DNA from: Sphingomonas montana
Lineage (GTDB): Bacteria > Pseudomonadota > Alphaproteobacteria > Sphingomonadales > Sphingomonadaceae
NCBI RefSeq assembly: GCF_001956315.1
Contig: NZ_KV887143.1
Location: 215,654 to 279,653 of the forward strand
Length of the DNA: 64,000 nt
Direction of reading: 5' to 3'
A model generated the notes under the pieces. That model saw only the letters and a list, made by a program, of their open reading frames with translations. It made no database searches and was not told the DNA's origin. Within the stretch, counting starts at the first letter, position 1. Each line of letters opens with the position of its first letter. Both the position numbers and the translations under genes were made by a program. Shown one piece after another: positions 10,500 through 20,441 of the stretch.

Positions 10500-11039
10500 T
10501 TACGTGTCCGGCCCCAGCGTGGGGTCGAGGTCGCGGGGGCGGATGAAGCGGATGAGGGTGCCCGAGCCGGGCTTCACGTCGGCCCAGAGATCGATTTCGA
10601 AATGCAGCACCGCCAGGCTGGCGGTCGGGAATTTCTCCTCCACCTTGTTACGTTCCAGATTGCCGTTGCGGTCCGGGACGAGCGCGAGGACAAGATCCTC
10701 CAGCCCTGGATTATGACCGACCAGCAGCAGCGTCGCGGCGGCGTCGTCCGTTTCCCGCACCACGTCGAGCAGGGTTGTGGCCGAGGCGAGGTAGATGCGG
10801 CGGTCCCAGGCCGGATCGATTGCGACGCCGTATCCGTCCGCGACCTGTGCCAGCGTTTCGACCACGCGCACCGCGGGCGACGCGACCGCCGCGTCGAAGG
10901 CGAGGCCGAGCGTGCGCATATGCTGCCCCACGGTGCGGCCGGCCCGCTTGCCCTTCGGGTTCAACGGGCGATCGAAATCGCGCGAGACGGTGTCATCCCA
11001 TCCGGACTTGGCATGGCGGAGCAGGATCAAGGTCTTCAT
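10500..11039 (-). CDS. sixA: SixA-type phosphohistidine phosphatase (histidine phosphatase superfamily)
   Basis: A 179-residue histidine phosphatase. The catalytic RHAKSG (8-13, His9 phospho-acceptor) and the second histidine His109 in VGHNPGLED are present, and the size is right for SixA, which dephosphorylates phosphohistidine on HPr/HPt-type proteins. The real substrate here is unknown. Its ATG overlaps the stop of the upstream helicase gene by four bases (ATGA), so it is co-translated with a DNA helicase, a pairing whose logic is not obvious. Confidence 0.87.
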   Translation of the reverse strand: MKTLILLRHAKSGWDDTVSRDFDRPLNPKGKRAGRTVGQHMRTLGLAFDAAVASPAVRVVETLAQVADGYGVAIDPAWDRRIYLASATTLLDVVRETDDAAATLLLVGHNPGLEDLVLALVPDRNGNLERNKVEEKFPTASLAVLHFEIDLWADVKPGSGTLIRFIRPRDLDPTLGPDT

Positions 11040-13762
11040 GGCAGCCCCGGCGCATCGATGGTCGCGGCCTGATGCCCGGCTTTTGCGTCGAGGGAAAGTC
11101 GCGATGCGACGCGCGCGACGGCTTGCGTCAGCGTGACGCGCGAAACCGCGACGCCCGGCGGGAAGGCATCGAGCAGACGGGACGGCATGGCGGCGGACAG
11201 CAGCACGAAGATCCCGCGATCGTCCGCACGCCGGATCAGCCGGCCGAACGCCTGCGCCAGCCGCGCGCGCACCACGCGGTCGTCATGCGCCGATCCGCCG
11301 CCGGCGACGCGCCGGGCGGCGTGCAGCACGGTGGGGCGCGGCCAGGGCACGCCTTCCATTACCACCAGCCGCAGCGATTCCCCGGGCACGTCGACCCCGT
11401 CCCGCAGCGCATCGGTGCCGAGCAGCGAGGCGCGTGGATCGTCGCGAAAGATGTCGACCAGCGTGCCGGTGTCGATCGGATCGACATGCTGGGCATAGAG
11501 CGGCAGACCGGCGCGGGCGAGCCGGTCGGCGATGCGCGCGGTCACGACCTTCAGCCGCGCGACCGCGGTGAACAGGCCGAGCGTGCCGCCGCCCGCCGCC
11601 TCGATCAGCTGCGCATAGGCGCCGGCAAGCTGCGCCAGGTCGCCGCGCTTCACGTCGGTCACCACCAGCACTTCTGACCGGGCGGCATAGTCGAACGGGC
11701 TGGCGACCGCGAACCGGCGCGGGACGACCGCGATATGTGCGGTGCCGATCGCGGCATCGGCGGTGATCCAGTCCGATCCGCCACGCAGCGTGGCCGACGT
11801 CACGATCACGCCGTGCGCGGATTTCAACACGGTTTCGGCCAGTGGCTTCGACGGATCGAGCCAGTGTCGGTGGAGGCCGATATCGAATTCGCGCCCTTCC
11901 ACGCGGTCGACCGCCAGCCAGTCGACGAAATCCGGATCGACCGGGCCGCCCAGCCGCCCGAGCAGCGCGATCCAGCCGCCGAGCATCCGGCTGCGCAGCG
12001 TGAGGCCGCCGATCGCCCCCTCGATCCGCGCGCGGGCAGCGGCGTCGAGCCAGTCGGGGCCGTCCTCCAGCACCGCTTCCAGCCGCTGGCGCAGGCGGAG
12101 CATGGGGCCGACGAGCGCCTCCAGCGCCTGCGCGGCGGGGGCGGCGGCCTCGATCAACGGCCCGTCCAGTTCGGCGGCCTCCGTTTCGACCCCGTAGCCG
12201 GCGTCGGCAGCGCGGGCGCGGGCGAACACCGTGTCGCGGACGCGGGCGAGCAGGATTTCGATCGGCCCGAGCGGCAACCCCTCGCCCATCCGGCCAAGCC
12301 AGCTGTCGGCAGGCAGCGCGCCGGCGGCCTGGACCGCATTCTCGATCGCCAGGCCGCCGGCCTCGTCATAGGAGCCGACGTCGGACAGCCGGGCGGCCAG
12401 GCCACGGCGGCGGCCGCGGGCGTGCTTTTCCGGACCCATGATCCAGCGGCGCAGCTCGATCGCTTCCTGCCCCGTCAGCGCGGCGGCGAAGGTGGAGTCG
12501 GCGGCGTCGAACAGATGATGCCCTTCGTCGAACACGATGCGGGCGAGCGGGCGGCCCTCGTCCCGGCGGCGCTGCGCCAGGATCATGACGAGCGCGTGGT
12601 TGGCGATGACGATGTCCGCGCCCTCGCTGGCGCGCGCGGCGCGTTCGATGAAGCAGCGTCGGTAATGCGGACAACCGGCATAGACGCATTCGCCGCGCCG
12701 GTCGGTCAGCGCGGTGGAGCCCGCCCGGCGGAACAGGGTGGGCAGCCAGCCGGGCAGGTCGCCGCCGACCATGTCGCCGTCGCGGCTGTATGCGGCCCAG
12801 CGGGCGACAAGGTGCGCGAGGATGGCGGCGCGGCCCTGGAACCCGCCCTGCAACGCATCCTCCAGGTTGAGCAGGCAGAGGTAATTTTCGCGACCCTTGC
12901 GGACGACCACCTTTTCGCGCCGTTCGGCGGGATCGGTGAAGATCCGCGCGCTTTCGCGGTCGAGCTGGCGCTGAAGCGCCTTGGTATAGGTGCTGATCCA
13001 GACCGGGCCTTCGGCACGCGCGGCGTAGAGGGCGGCGGGGGCGAGATAGCCGAGCGTCTTGCCGATGCCGGTGCCCGCCTCCGCCAGCAGGACGTGGGGG
13101 CGGTCGTCATGCACGCGCGGGTCGAAGGCGCGCGCCGCGGCGACGGCATAGTCGCGCTGCCCCTGCCGCGGTTCGGCCTGGGCGCCGACCAGCCGTTCCA
13201 GCGTGGCGACGGTTTCGACATCGCCCAGCACGACGGGGCGCGGTTGCGGACGCGCGGCGCTCTCGTCCCATTCGGGCAGGCGGGAGAAGAGCCAGCGTTC
13301 GGCCTTTTCAGGGCGCGCGATGCGGGCGACGACGGCCGGCCCCCAGGTCCAGCGGAGGCGGTGGAGCGTCTGGGCCGCCGTCCAGCCGCCCTCGCGTTCC
13401 GCCCAGTCCGCGCGTTCCATCCGCGCCAGCAACGCCTCTGCCGCGATCAGCAGGAACGCCGCGGCGCTGGTTTCGTCCTGCGGCGGGGGCAGGCTCAGCG
13501 CGCGCGCCAGCCCGGCGGGTGTCGGCACCGCGAACCGGGCCGGATGGACGAAGGCGTAGAGTTCGAGCAGGTCGAGCCCGCTCAGTTCGCCGTAGCCGAG
13601 CCGGGTTGCGGCCAGCGGCGCGTTCAGCAGCACGACCGGCGTTTCGGCGGCATGGGCGATCGCCTCGCCCCGGCCGACGGTGCGGACGCCGCCGTCGGCA
13701 TCGGCGATCCAGATGCCGCCGTGAGTCGCGTGGAGCGCGCTGAGGGCCGGCGGTGACAGCAT
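11036..13762 (-). CDS. DinG/XPD-family ATP-dependent DNA helicase
   Basis: Superfamily 2 helicase of 908 residues. Walker A is AEAGTGIGKT (228-237) and the DEAH-type Walker B is FDEGHH. Between them lie four cysteines (one in YLCLL, then C-x5-C-x4-C) that fit the [4Fe-4S] domain of DinG/XPD enzymes. C-terminal motifs include LLGTDALRDGVDVPG and ARLAQAFGRLIR. The first 180 or so residues precede the helicase core and match no domain I recognise. Likely 5'-3' unwinding of DNA damage or R-loop structures. It precedes sixA in one transcription unit. Confidence 0.9.
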   Translation of the reverse strand: MLSPPALSALHATHGGIWIADADGGVRTVGRGEAIAHAAETPVVLLNAPLAATRLGYGELSGLDLLELYAFVHPARFAVPTPAGLARALSLPPPQDETSAAAFLLIAAEALLARMERADWAEREGGWTAAQTLHRLRWTWGPAVVARIARPEKAERWLFSRLPEWDESAARPQPRPVVLGDVETVATLERLVGAQAEPRQGQRDYAVAAARAFDPRVHDDRPHVLLAEAGTGIGKTLGYLAPAALYAARAEGPVWISTYTKALQRQLDRESARIFTDPAERREKVVVRKGRENYLCLLNLEDALQGGFQGRAAILAHLVARWAAYSRDGDMVGGDLPGWLPTLFRRAGSTALTDRRGECVYAGCPHYRRCFIERAARASEGADIVIANHALVMILAQRRRDEGRPLARIVFDEGHHLFDAADSTFAAALTGQEAIELRRWIMGPEKHARGRRRGLAARLSDVGSYDEAGGLAIENAVQAAGALPADSWLGRMGEGLPLGPIEILLARVRDTVFARARAADAGYGVETEAAELDGPLIEAAAPAAQALEALVGPMLRLRQRLEAVLEDGPDWLDAAARARIEGAIGGLTLRSRMLGGWIALLGRLGGPVDPDFVDWLAVDRVEGREFDIGLHRHWLDPSKPLAETVLKSAHGVIVTSATLRGGSDWITADAAIGTAHIAVVPRRFAVASPFDYAARSEVLVVTDVKRGDLAQLAGAYAQLIEAAGGGTLGLFTAVARLKVVTARIADRLARAGLPLYAQHVDPIDTGTLVDIFRDDPRASLLGTDALRDGVDVPGESLRLVVMEGVPWPRPTVLHAARRVAGGGSAHDDRVVRARLAQAFGRLIRRADDRGIFVLLSAAMPSRLLDAFPPGVAVSRVTLTQAVARVASRLSLDAKAGHQAATIDAPGLP

Positions 13763-13831
13763 GACGGCATGATAGCCGCCGGGGGCGCGGCTGTCAGGCG
13801 AAACCGGCGCCCGTGATCCCCGGCGGGGCGG

Positions 13832-14744
13832 TCAGCGGCGGGGGGCGAGGCGGCGCATCAGCGGGCGTTCGACACACGTGGCCATCGCCATCCCGCCCGT
13901 GATCGCCGCGGCGGTGAGCGCGACGAATGTGACCGCGACCGGCAGCGCGGCGTCTAGGCCGGTCGCCAGCCAGAACTTCCATGCGAGGCCCATGAACACG
14001 AACTGGAACAGATAGAGCGAATAGGACGCACCGCCGAGGCGGACGAGCGGCCGCGGGACGGTGAGTCCGGCGGTTCGTTCGCGCACGACCAGCCCCAGGA
14101 TCAGCAGCGCACAGGCCGGGCCCGGGGGCAGGGATCGCGCGGCGGGCGGCGCAGGCGACCGCCATCCCCAGGAAGAAATGGAGGTTGTAGGGATCGCGCA
14201 GTTGCCCCGCGAGCGCGCCGGGTGCCGCGCCGGCCGGCAGGAACAGCAGGACGGCCGCCCATCCGATCAGCGCGGCAATACCCAGCGTGCGGTTGAGGAT
14301 GAGCAGCGCGAAGATGGCGTAGAAGACGATCTCGAACCGCAGCGACCAGGCGAGACCCAGGACAGGTGGCTGGGCCGAGGGCAGCAGCGTGACCGACCAG
14401 ATGAGCCGTGCGGGATCGGGCGGGCCGGTCGTCCCCAGCATCGCCAGCACGACGGTGGCGGCCAGCGCGACCCAGTAGATCGGCCAGACGCGGGTCAGCC
14501 GCTGGCGGGCATAATGCGGCAGGCGTGCGGGCCGGCCGATATCGCGGCCGTGAACGAACAGGATGATGAACCCGCTGAGCACGAAGAACAGGTCGACGCC
14601 GGCATGGCCCGCCTGAAAGATTCGCATCAGTGCGGGGGTGCCGTGGGCGCGGTCGAGATGGCGGGCGACATGGTAGAGGATCACCGCGACGGCAGCGACG
14701 CCGCGCAGCGCCTGTATGCCGTTGAGTTTCGGGGTCGCGGCCAT
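13832..14744 (-). pseudogene. Acyltransferase-3 family membrane protein, frameshifted
   Basis: Membrane O-acyltransferase of the type that acetylates surface sugars. From the ATG at 14744 the protein reads normally (NGIQALRGVAAVAVILYHV, FFVLSGFII, then several membrane helices) up to about residue 205. Near 14115-14135 the frame breaks inside a GC-run, and the remaining helices (GGASYSLYLFQFVFMGLAWKF) continue in another frame to a stop at 13832. The shift equals one extra base or two missing bases. Reading across it restores a single protein of about 303 residues, so either a recent mutation or a homopolymer error is likely. The longer ORF ending at 13794 has an out-of-frame tail. Confidence 0.8.
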
Positions 14745-14900
14745 GATGGGGCGGTGTAGCGCAGACCGCCTCAACAAGACGTTTATCCTGTGGCGGGCGC
14801 TGAAGCGCGGACATGATAGACGGATGTCGGTCGGTGAATTGTAATCCGGCTTGGCTGGATCCTGGCCTGCGCCGGGATAGGAGGATTGCCGGGGGCGGGT

Positions 14901-15515
14901 TCAGTGCAGGCTGTCGAGCGCGGCGACGAAGCCGGCGGCGTCGGGCAGGCGGTCGAAATGGATGTTGCCGTCGAAATCGGCGGAGGGATCGCCGTCGCGC
15001 AGGACCATCGCGGCGGAACCCGTGCCGCGCCGGTCGGTGGGGCCGAGGATGCCGCCCGCGATCCGCCGCGCGGCGATCTCCATCACCGGATGGCGGGACC
15101 AAGGGACGGTCCACAGCACGCGCCGGTTGGTCACGGTCACGCGGGTGAAGGGCGCACGCAGGATACCGGCGGCAAGCGCGAGATTGTGGCGCAGCAGCAG
15201 CCAGAAGACGAGCAGCGACAGCCCGCCGAGCAGCAGCGTACCCGCCAGCGCGAAACGCAGCGCGCTGGGTGTGGCGGGGGCCGGCCACCAGATCGCCCAG
15301 AATAGGAAGATGACGGACAGCAGCTGCGGGCTGGCGAACCCGAGGATGACGAGCGTACCGGACGGCAGCGCGCGAAGACCCGGTTGCGCCACATAGACGG
15401 TGCGTTCCGGGCTGTGGTCCATCCGCCGCGCCTGCTTCATCGGCAGCGCGGGGAGCAGCGCATCGCTGCCCGACAGGATTTCCGGACCGGGGGGAATGGG
15501 GCCTTCCGTCGCCAT
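14901..15515 (-). CDS. Putative membrane protein of unknown function (PH-like)
   Basis: A 204-residue protein not recognised with certainty. Two hydrophobic segments lie near residues 55-75 and 85-110, and the soluble C-terminal part has a TRVTVTNRRVLWTVPW stretch like bacterial PH-domain membrane proteins. The ATG at 15515 is preferred because GGAG sits 6-7 bases upstream; an ATG at 15533 is also possible. It is divergent from lysK. No partner gene is coupled to it. Confidence 0.6.
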   Translation of the reverse strand: MATEGPIPPGPEILSGSDALLPALPMKQARRMDHSPERTVYVAQPGLRALPSGTLVILGFASPQLLSVIFLFWAIWWPAPATPSALRFALAGTLLLGGLSLLVFWLLLRHNLALAAGILRAPFTRVTVTNRRVLWTVPWSRHPVMEIAARRIAGGILGPTDRRGTGSAAMVLRDGDPSADFDGNIHFDRLPDAAGFVAALDSLH

Positions 15516-15611
15516 CGGCGTCTCCGTCAACATGCCGGTCGCCCGCGGCACGACAAGCGCCGCACGCTGTTCTAAGGACCGGAGTCGACACGCTAGAAGA
15601 CACGGGAACAT

Positions 15612-17228
15612 ATGGCAAACGATCCGACGCTCCGCGCCGCCGCGCTGGACAGCAAGGCCTGGCCGTTCGAGGAGGCACGCAAGCTGCTGAAGCGGTATCC
15701 GGACGGCAAGCCCGCCGGCGCGGTGCTGTTCGAAACGGGGTACGGCCCGTCCGGCCTGCCGCATATCGGCACGTTCAACGAGGTGTTGCGCACGACGATG
15801 GTGCGCAACGCGTTCGCCGCATTGTCTGACACGCCGACCCGGCTGGTGGCGTTCAGCGACGACATGGACGGCCTGCGCAAGGTGCCGGACAATGTGCCGA
15901 ACCAGGCGATGCTGACGGAGCATCTGGGCAAGCCGTTGACGGAGGTGCCCGATCCGTTCGGGTGCCATGCATCGTTCGCGGATCACAACAACGCGCTGCT
16001 GCGCGCCTTCCTCGACCGGTTCGGCTTCGATTACGAGTTCGTGTCGTCGACCCAGCAGTATCGGTCGGGGCGGTTCGACGACGGGTTGCGCGGCGTGCTG
16101 CGCAATTACGATGCGATCATGGGCGTGATGTTGCCGACGCTGCGCGCCGAGCGGGCCGCGACCTATTCGCCCATCCTGCCGATCAGCCCGACGAGCGGGA
16201 TCGTCTTGCAGGTGCCGGTGACCGTCGTGGATGCCGAGGCAGGGATCGTGGCGTTCGAGGATGCGGGGCAGCGGATCGAGCGGTCGGTGCTAAGCGGGCA
16301 GGCGAAATTGCAGTGGAAGGTCGACTGGGCGATGCGCTGGGTCGAGCTGGGCGTCGATTACGAAATGTCGGGCAAGGACCTGACCGACAGCGTGACGCAG
16401 GCATCGAAGATCGCGCGCGTGCTGAGCGCGCGGCCACCGGAGGGGCTGACCTACGAGATGTTCCTCGACGAGCGCGGCGAGAAGATTTCGAAGTCCAAGG
16501 GCAACGGCCTGGGGCTGGACGAATGGCTGCGCTACGGGCCGGAGGAGAGCATCGCCTTCTATTCCTACCGCGAGCCGAAGAAGGCGAAGTCGCTGCATCT
16601 GGGCCTGATCCCGCGGGCGATCGACGAATATTGGCAGTTCCGCGGCAACTATCACACGCAGGACCTGAAGCAGAAGCTGGGCAATCCGGTGCATCATATC
16701 CACAATGGCGCGGTGCCGACAGCCACGCTGCCGGTGACGTTCGGGCTGCTGCTGAACCTGGCCAGCCTGCCGGGCGTCGGCGAGCGCGAGACGATGTGGG
16801 CGTTCCTGCACCGGTATGACCCGACCTTGTCGGCGGAGACGCATCCGGAGCTGGACCGGTTGATTGATTATGCGATCGCCTATGCCGCGCATTTCGTGGC
16901 GGGGACGCTCAATCGGCGCGCGCCGAGCGAGGCGGAGGCGGTGGCCCTGCGTGACCTGGATGCGCTTCTGGCGGCGGACGAGGCGGGCGATGCCGACGGG
17001 GACCCTGCCGTCCGGTTGCAGAACCACGTCTATGACGTGGGCAAGTGCCATTACGGGAAGGAGGCGCTGCGCGACTGGTTCAAGGTCCTGTACGAGACGC
17101 TGCTGGGCGCCGAGCAGGGGCCGCGGATGGGCAGTTTCTTCGCGCTCTACGGTGTCGAGCCGAGCCGGCGGCTGATCGCGGAGGCGCTGGACCGGCCATT
17201 CATGTCCGGTTCGACGGAGGCGGCGTAA
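15612..17228 (+). CDS. lysK: Lysine--tRNA ligase, class I
   Basis: Class I LysRS of 538 residues that charges tRNA-Lys. HIGH is seen as GPSGLPHIGT (45-54) and KMSKS as KISKSKGN (about 291-298), both diagnostic of class I aminoacyl-tRNA synthetases. Class I LysRS is typical of archaea, alphaproteobacteria and spirochaetes, whereas most other bacteria use the unrelated class II LysS. The start is the ATG giving MANDPTLRAA. Monocistronic. Confidence 0.96.
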   Translation: MANDPTLRAAALDSKAWPFEEARKLLKRYPDGKPAGAVLFETGYGPSGLPHIGTFNEVLRTTMVRNAFAALSDTPTRLVAFSDDMDGLRKVPDNVPNQAMLTEHLGKPLTEVPDPFGCHASFADHNNALLRAFLDRFGFDYEFVSSTQQYRSGRFDDGLRGVLRNYDAIMGVMLPTLRAERAATYSPILPISPTSGIVLQVPVTVVDAEAGIVAFEDAGQRIERSVLSGQAKLQWKVDWAMRWVELGVDYEMSGKDLTDSVTQASKIARVLSARPPEGLTYEMFLDERGEKISKSKGNGLGLDEWLRYGPEESIAFYSYREPKKAKSLHLGLIPRAIDEYWQFRGNYHTQDLKQKLGNPVHHIHNGAVPTATLPVTFGLLLNLASLPGVGERETMWAFLHRYDPTLSAETHPELDRLIDYAIAYAAHFVAGTLNRRAPSEAEAVALRDLDALLAADEAGDADGDPAVRLQNHVYDVGKCHYGKEALRDWFKVLYETLLGAEQGPRMGSFFALYGVEPSRRLIAEALDRPFMSGSTEAA

Positions 17229-17389
17229 GTATCCGTCAACCAAGACGCAACCGACGATCCGGCGGCGCGTTCGCAGCAACGGTCCAATCCCCTTTCGGAC
17301 CGGCGGGCGTGCGGATCACGCCCCGATCGGCCGCGTCGCAAATATGCGCGACGTGGCCTTTCGAGTCGGAGAGCCTGAAAGGAAGACCG

Positions 17390-18067
17390 ATGTTCAAGCA
17401 AATGAGCGCCCTGTGCGCGATCGCACTCGTTGCGAGCCCGGTGGTTGCCGCCAGCCCACGCGATATCCTGACCACCGCCGCGTTCGGCGCGCGCGACAAG
17501 GCGGCGGCGCTGGCCCAGCTGGCCCAGGCGGAGGCGGGCGCGAATGCCGCGCTGGCCCGCAACCCCGGTGACCGCGAGGCGCAGCTGACCAAGGCGATGG
17601 CGATCGGCTATCGCGCCAAGCTGACCAAGAGTCGGGCCGATGCGGTGGACGCGCGCGACCGGTTCAACGCGCTGGCCGCCGCCAATCCGCGCGATCCGGA
17701 GGCGCAGGCCATCGTCGCCGGCTGGAACATCGATGCGGTGACGGCGGTGGGCGGTTTCATGGCCGGAACGGTGCTGGGCGCGAAGAAGGCGACGGGGCTG
17801 GCCGCGCTCGACCGGTCGGTGGCGCTGGGCGGCAATCGTGCGATGTTCCCGGGGCTGGCCGCCTTGCTGCGGCTGACGCTGGACGGGGCCGATCCCAAGG
17901 CGCGCGGGCTGGCCGAGGCGTCACTGCGCGGCGCAACGCCGACTGCGCTCGACCGCATGATCCAGCGGAGTGCGAATGCCGTGCTGGTCCCGGTGCGCGC
18001 CGGCAATGCAAAGGCGGCGCAGGCGCTGGCGAAACAGCTGCTACCGTTCGGGCGCGTGGCACGCTGA
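17390..18067 (+). CDS. Secreted alpha-helical protein of unknown function
   Basis: A 225-residue protein with a clear Sec signal peptide (MFKQMSALCAIALVASPVVA, cleavage after the last Ala) and a start preceded by AAAGGAAG. The mature part is Ala-rich and helical, with repeated A-rich helices such as AQAEAGANAALARNPGDREA that look TPR-like. No catalytic motif is visible. Possibly a periplasmic scaffold; function unknown. Confidence 0.75.
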   Translation: MFKQMSALCAIALVASPVVAASPRDILTTAAFGARDKAAALAQLAQAEAGANAALARNPGDREAQLTKAMAIGYRAKLTKSRADAVDARDRFNALAAANPRDPEAQAIVAGWNIDAVTAVGGFMAGTVLGAKKATGLAALDRSVALGGNRAMFPGLAALLRLTLDGADPKARGLAEASLRGATPTALDRMIQRSANAVLVPVRAGNAKAAQALAKQLLPFGRVAR

Positions 18068-18504
18068 GCTTTGGGTAAGGGTTGGGGTCGTTCGCCAGGT
18101 ACGGCGGACGGCCCGGTGCTGTTATCGGAAGTGCGTCCCGCCAAGCCGTCATCCTGATGGACGTCAGGATCCATTATCACGACGGTTCTGGTCAGGTGTT
18201 CCTGCCGAACAATAGCGGGCACTGTGTTTCCGCGGTGGAGCCAGGACACAGGATTATTCCACGTTTGAAGACAGGCCGTTGTCGCAGCGCGTGTGACTGC
18301 GCATGGGGCTTGGTGCGGCGTGGCCTATCGTCGTCGGCCGAGTGATAATGGATCCTGACCTCCGTCAGGATGACGGTGTCGGGGACAGTCCATCTTCCTG
18401 GAGGCGGTGTCGGTCACTCTAACCGACCGTCATCCCGGATCAAGTCCGGGATGACGGCGGTGATGGTCGGACCTGATCCAAGCCGACTCTTGTGCGAATG
18501 CGCC
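18068..18504. other. Repeat-bearing intergenic region (R1 inverted pair plus R2 palindrome)
   Basis: 437 bases between convergent genes with no coding signal. It holds R1 copies in opposite orientation at about 18148-18187 and 18342-18379, roughly 150 bases apart, and a perfect R2 palindrome at 18428-18456 (CGTCATCCCGGA, five-base loop, exact complement). The 150-base interior resembles nothing I recognise. Confidence 0.65.
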
Positions 18505-20310
18505 CTACTTCTGCGACGCGATCCAACGGTCGATCTTGGCTTCCAGCACAGCCATCGGGAGGGCGCCGGACATCACGACCTGCGCGTGGAAGGCGCGGAC
18601 GTCGAACCTGGAGCCGAGCGCCTGTTCGGCGCGGGTGCGGAGCCGGCGGATGGTGAGCTGGCCGATCTTGTAGGCGGTGGCCTGGCTCGGGATCGCGATG
18701 TAGCGTTCGACCTCCGCCGTGGCGTCGGTGCGGCCCATCGCGCTGTTGTCGAGCATGTAGGCGATCGCGCGGTCGCGGCTCCAGCCCTTGGCATGGAGAC
18801 CGGTATCGACCACCAGCCGCATGGCACGCAGGATTTCGTCGTTCAGGTGGCCGTAAAGCTGGTAGGGATTGGTGAACATACCCAGTTCCGGCCCGAGGCT
18901 TTCGGCGTAGAGCGCCCAGCCTTCGACGAAGGCGGTGTTGCCGCCGAACCGCTGGAAGCTGGGCAACGCGGTATTTTCCTGCGCCAGGCTGATCTGGAAA
19001 TGGTGGCCCGGCATCGCTTCGTGCAGGAACAGGGTTTCGAAACCCCAGGTGAAGCGCGAGGGCAGGTCGTAGGCGTTGTAGTAGAACACGCCGGGCCGCG
19101 ATCCGTCGGGCGTGCCCTGCTGGTAGGAACCGGCCGCGTCGGTCTTTTCCTTGAAGGCGGGGACGGCGCGGATATCGAGCGGCGATTTCGGGATGGTCGA
19201 GAAATCGCGGCCGACGGTCGCCTTCACGCGCGTGTCGATCGCCAGGAAGGCGTCGCGGATCGCCTCGCGCGTCGGCGGGGCGAAGCGCGGATCGGTGCGC
19301 ATATGTTCGAAAAATTGCGGCAACGTGCCCTTGTAGCCGACCGTCGCCTGCACCCTGGCCATCGCCGTGTGGATGCGCGCCACCTCGGCCAGGCCGAGCG
19401 TGTGGATGGCGTCCGGCGTCATGTCGGTCGTCGTGGTCTGTGCGACCATGAAGCGGTAGAGCGCGGGGCCGCCGGGCATTTCGCCCAGCCCGACGCTGTC
19501 ACGCGCCTTCGGCAGATACTGGTCGCGGATGAAATCGCGCAGGGCGACATGCGCGGGGTTAAGCCGGTCGCGGATGAAGGCGGCATAGGCCGCGGTGATC
19601 CGGGCGCGGTCGGCAGCGGGCACGGCAGCGGGGAAGCGCGTGACGGGTTTGTAGAAGATGGAGCCTTCGACCCCCTGCGCCACCAGCGCATCGAGCTGCG
19701 CCACGACGTTGCGCATCACCAGCTTCGGGTTGACGATACCGTCCGCCATGCCCTGTTTCATGCGGTCGGTGGCGCGGCCGAGGTAGACGATATAACCGTC
19801 CAGCCGCTTCAGATTGTCGTCATAGTCCTTGACCGTCTTGAACGGCGCCGCGCCGTCGCCGGACGAGATGTCGGGCACGAACGTCTGGAAACCGGAGAAA
19901 TGGTCGATCGGCCGTTCGACCTGCGCCTTCAGCAAGGCAGGCGCGAAGCTGTTCAGCGTCGACTGCGTCTGATAGCGGAACACGTCGTAGGACAACTGGT
20001 CCTCGGCCGACAGGCGGGCGCGGTCGATGCGCCCCAGTGCGGCGAGATCGGCCTGTGCCGCGGCCTTTTCATCGGCGAAATAGCGGTCGGTGATATAGTC
20101 GCCGAACCGGTCGGCATAGCGCAGGTCGCCGCGAAACAGCGCCTGGATCGGATTGCGGCGCAGCATCGCCTCGTCGCTGGCGGTGAACAGGCGGCGCAGC
20201 GCCAGCCCGTCCGCATTCGGCGCGGCGGCGGGCGGGGTGGGGCGCACGACCTGGGCAGATGCGGCCAGCGGCATGGCGAGGGCGATCGAGATGGCGGCGA
20301 ACAGGCGCAT
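18505..20310 (-). CDS. DUF885 family secreted protein (putative metallopeptidase-like)
   Basis: A 601-residue exported protein with a Sec signal (cleavage near ASAQ at 17-20). It belongs to the DUF885 family: the hallmark HEAMPGHH (430-437) followed by an EGWALYAESLG stretch fits a zinc-dependent hydrolase site. Several members have peptidase-like activity, but the substrate is not established. A second, divergent member lies at 61085. It appears monocistronic on the minus strand. Confidence 0.85.
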   Translation of the reverse strand: MRLFAAISIALAMPLAASAQVVRPTPPAAAPNADGLALRRLFTASDEAMLRRNPIQALFRGDLRYADRFGDYITDRYFADEKAAAQADLAALGRIDRARLSAEDQLSYDVFRYQTQSTLNSFAPALLKAQVERPIDHFSGFQTFVPDISSGDGAAPFKTVKDYDDNLKRLDGYIVYLGRATDRMKQGMADGIVNPKLVMRNVVAQLDALVAQGVEGSIFYKPVTRFPAAVPAADRARITAAYAAFIRDRLNPAHVALRDFIRDQYLPKARDSVGLGEMPGGPALYRFMVAQTTTTDMTPDAIHTLGLAEVARIHTAMARVQATVGYKGTLPQFFEHMRTDPRFAPPTREAIRDAFLAIDTRVKATVGRDFSTIPKSPLDIRAVPAFKEKTDAAGSYQQGTPDGSRPGVFYYNAYDLPSRFTWGFETLFLHEAMPGHHFQISLAQENTALPSFQRFGGNTAFVEGWALYAESLGPELGMFTNPYQLYGHLNDEILRAMRLVVDTGLHAKGWSRDRAIAYMLDNSAMGRTDATAEVERYIAIPSQATAYKIGQLTIRRLRTRAEQALGSRFDVRAFHAQVVMSGALPMAVLEAKIDRWIASQK

Positions 20311-20441
20311 GGGGCGGCAAACTCCGGCAGGGACGATGTGCCGCTACGCGCTGCACGCGCCGACGACAAGCGACCCGGGCGCCTGATGGCCCCCGAGTCG
20401 TTCGGTGCGTCGTTCGGTCGCCCTCGTCGGCGGTGTGAGCC

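Noticed and set aside
11735..13756. Long plus-strand ORF of 673 codons opposite the helicase gene
   Set aside because: Its residues are the usual GC-rich shadow (Arg/Gly/Ala/Asp), while the minus strand encodes a clear helicase with all motifs.
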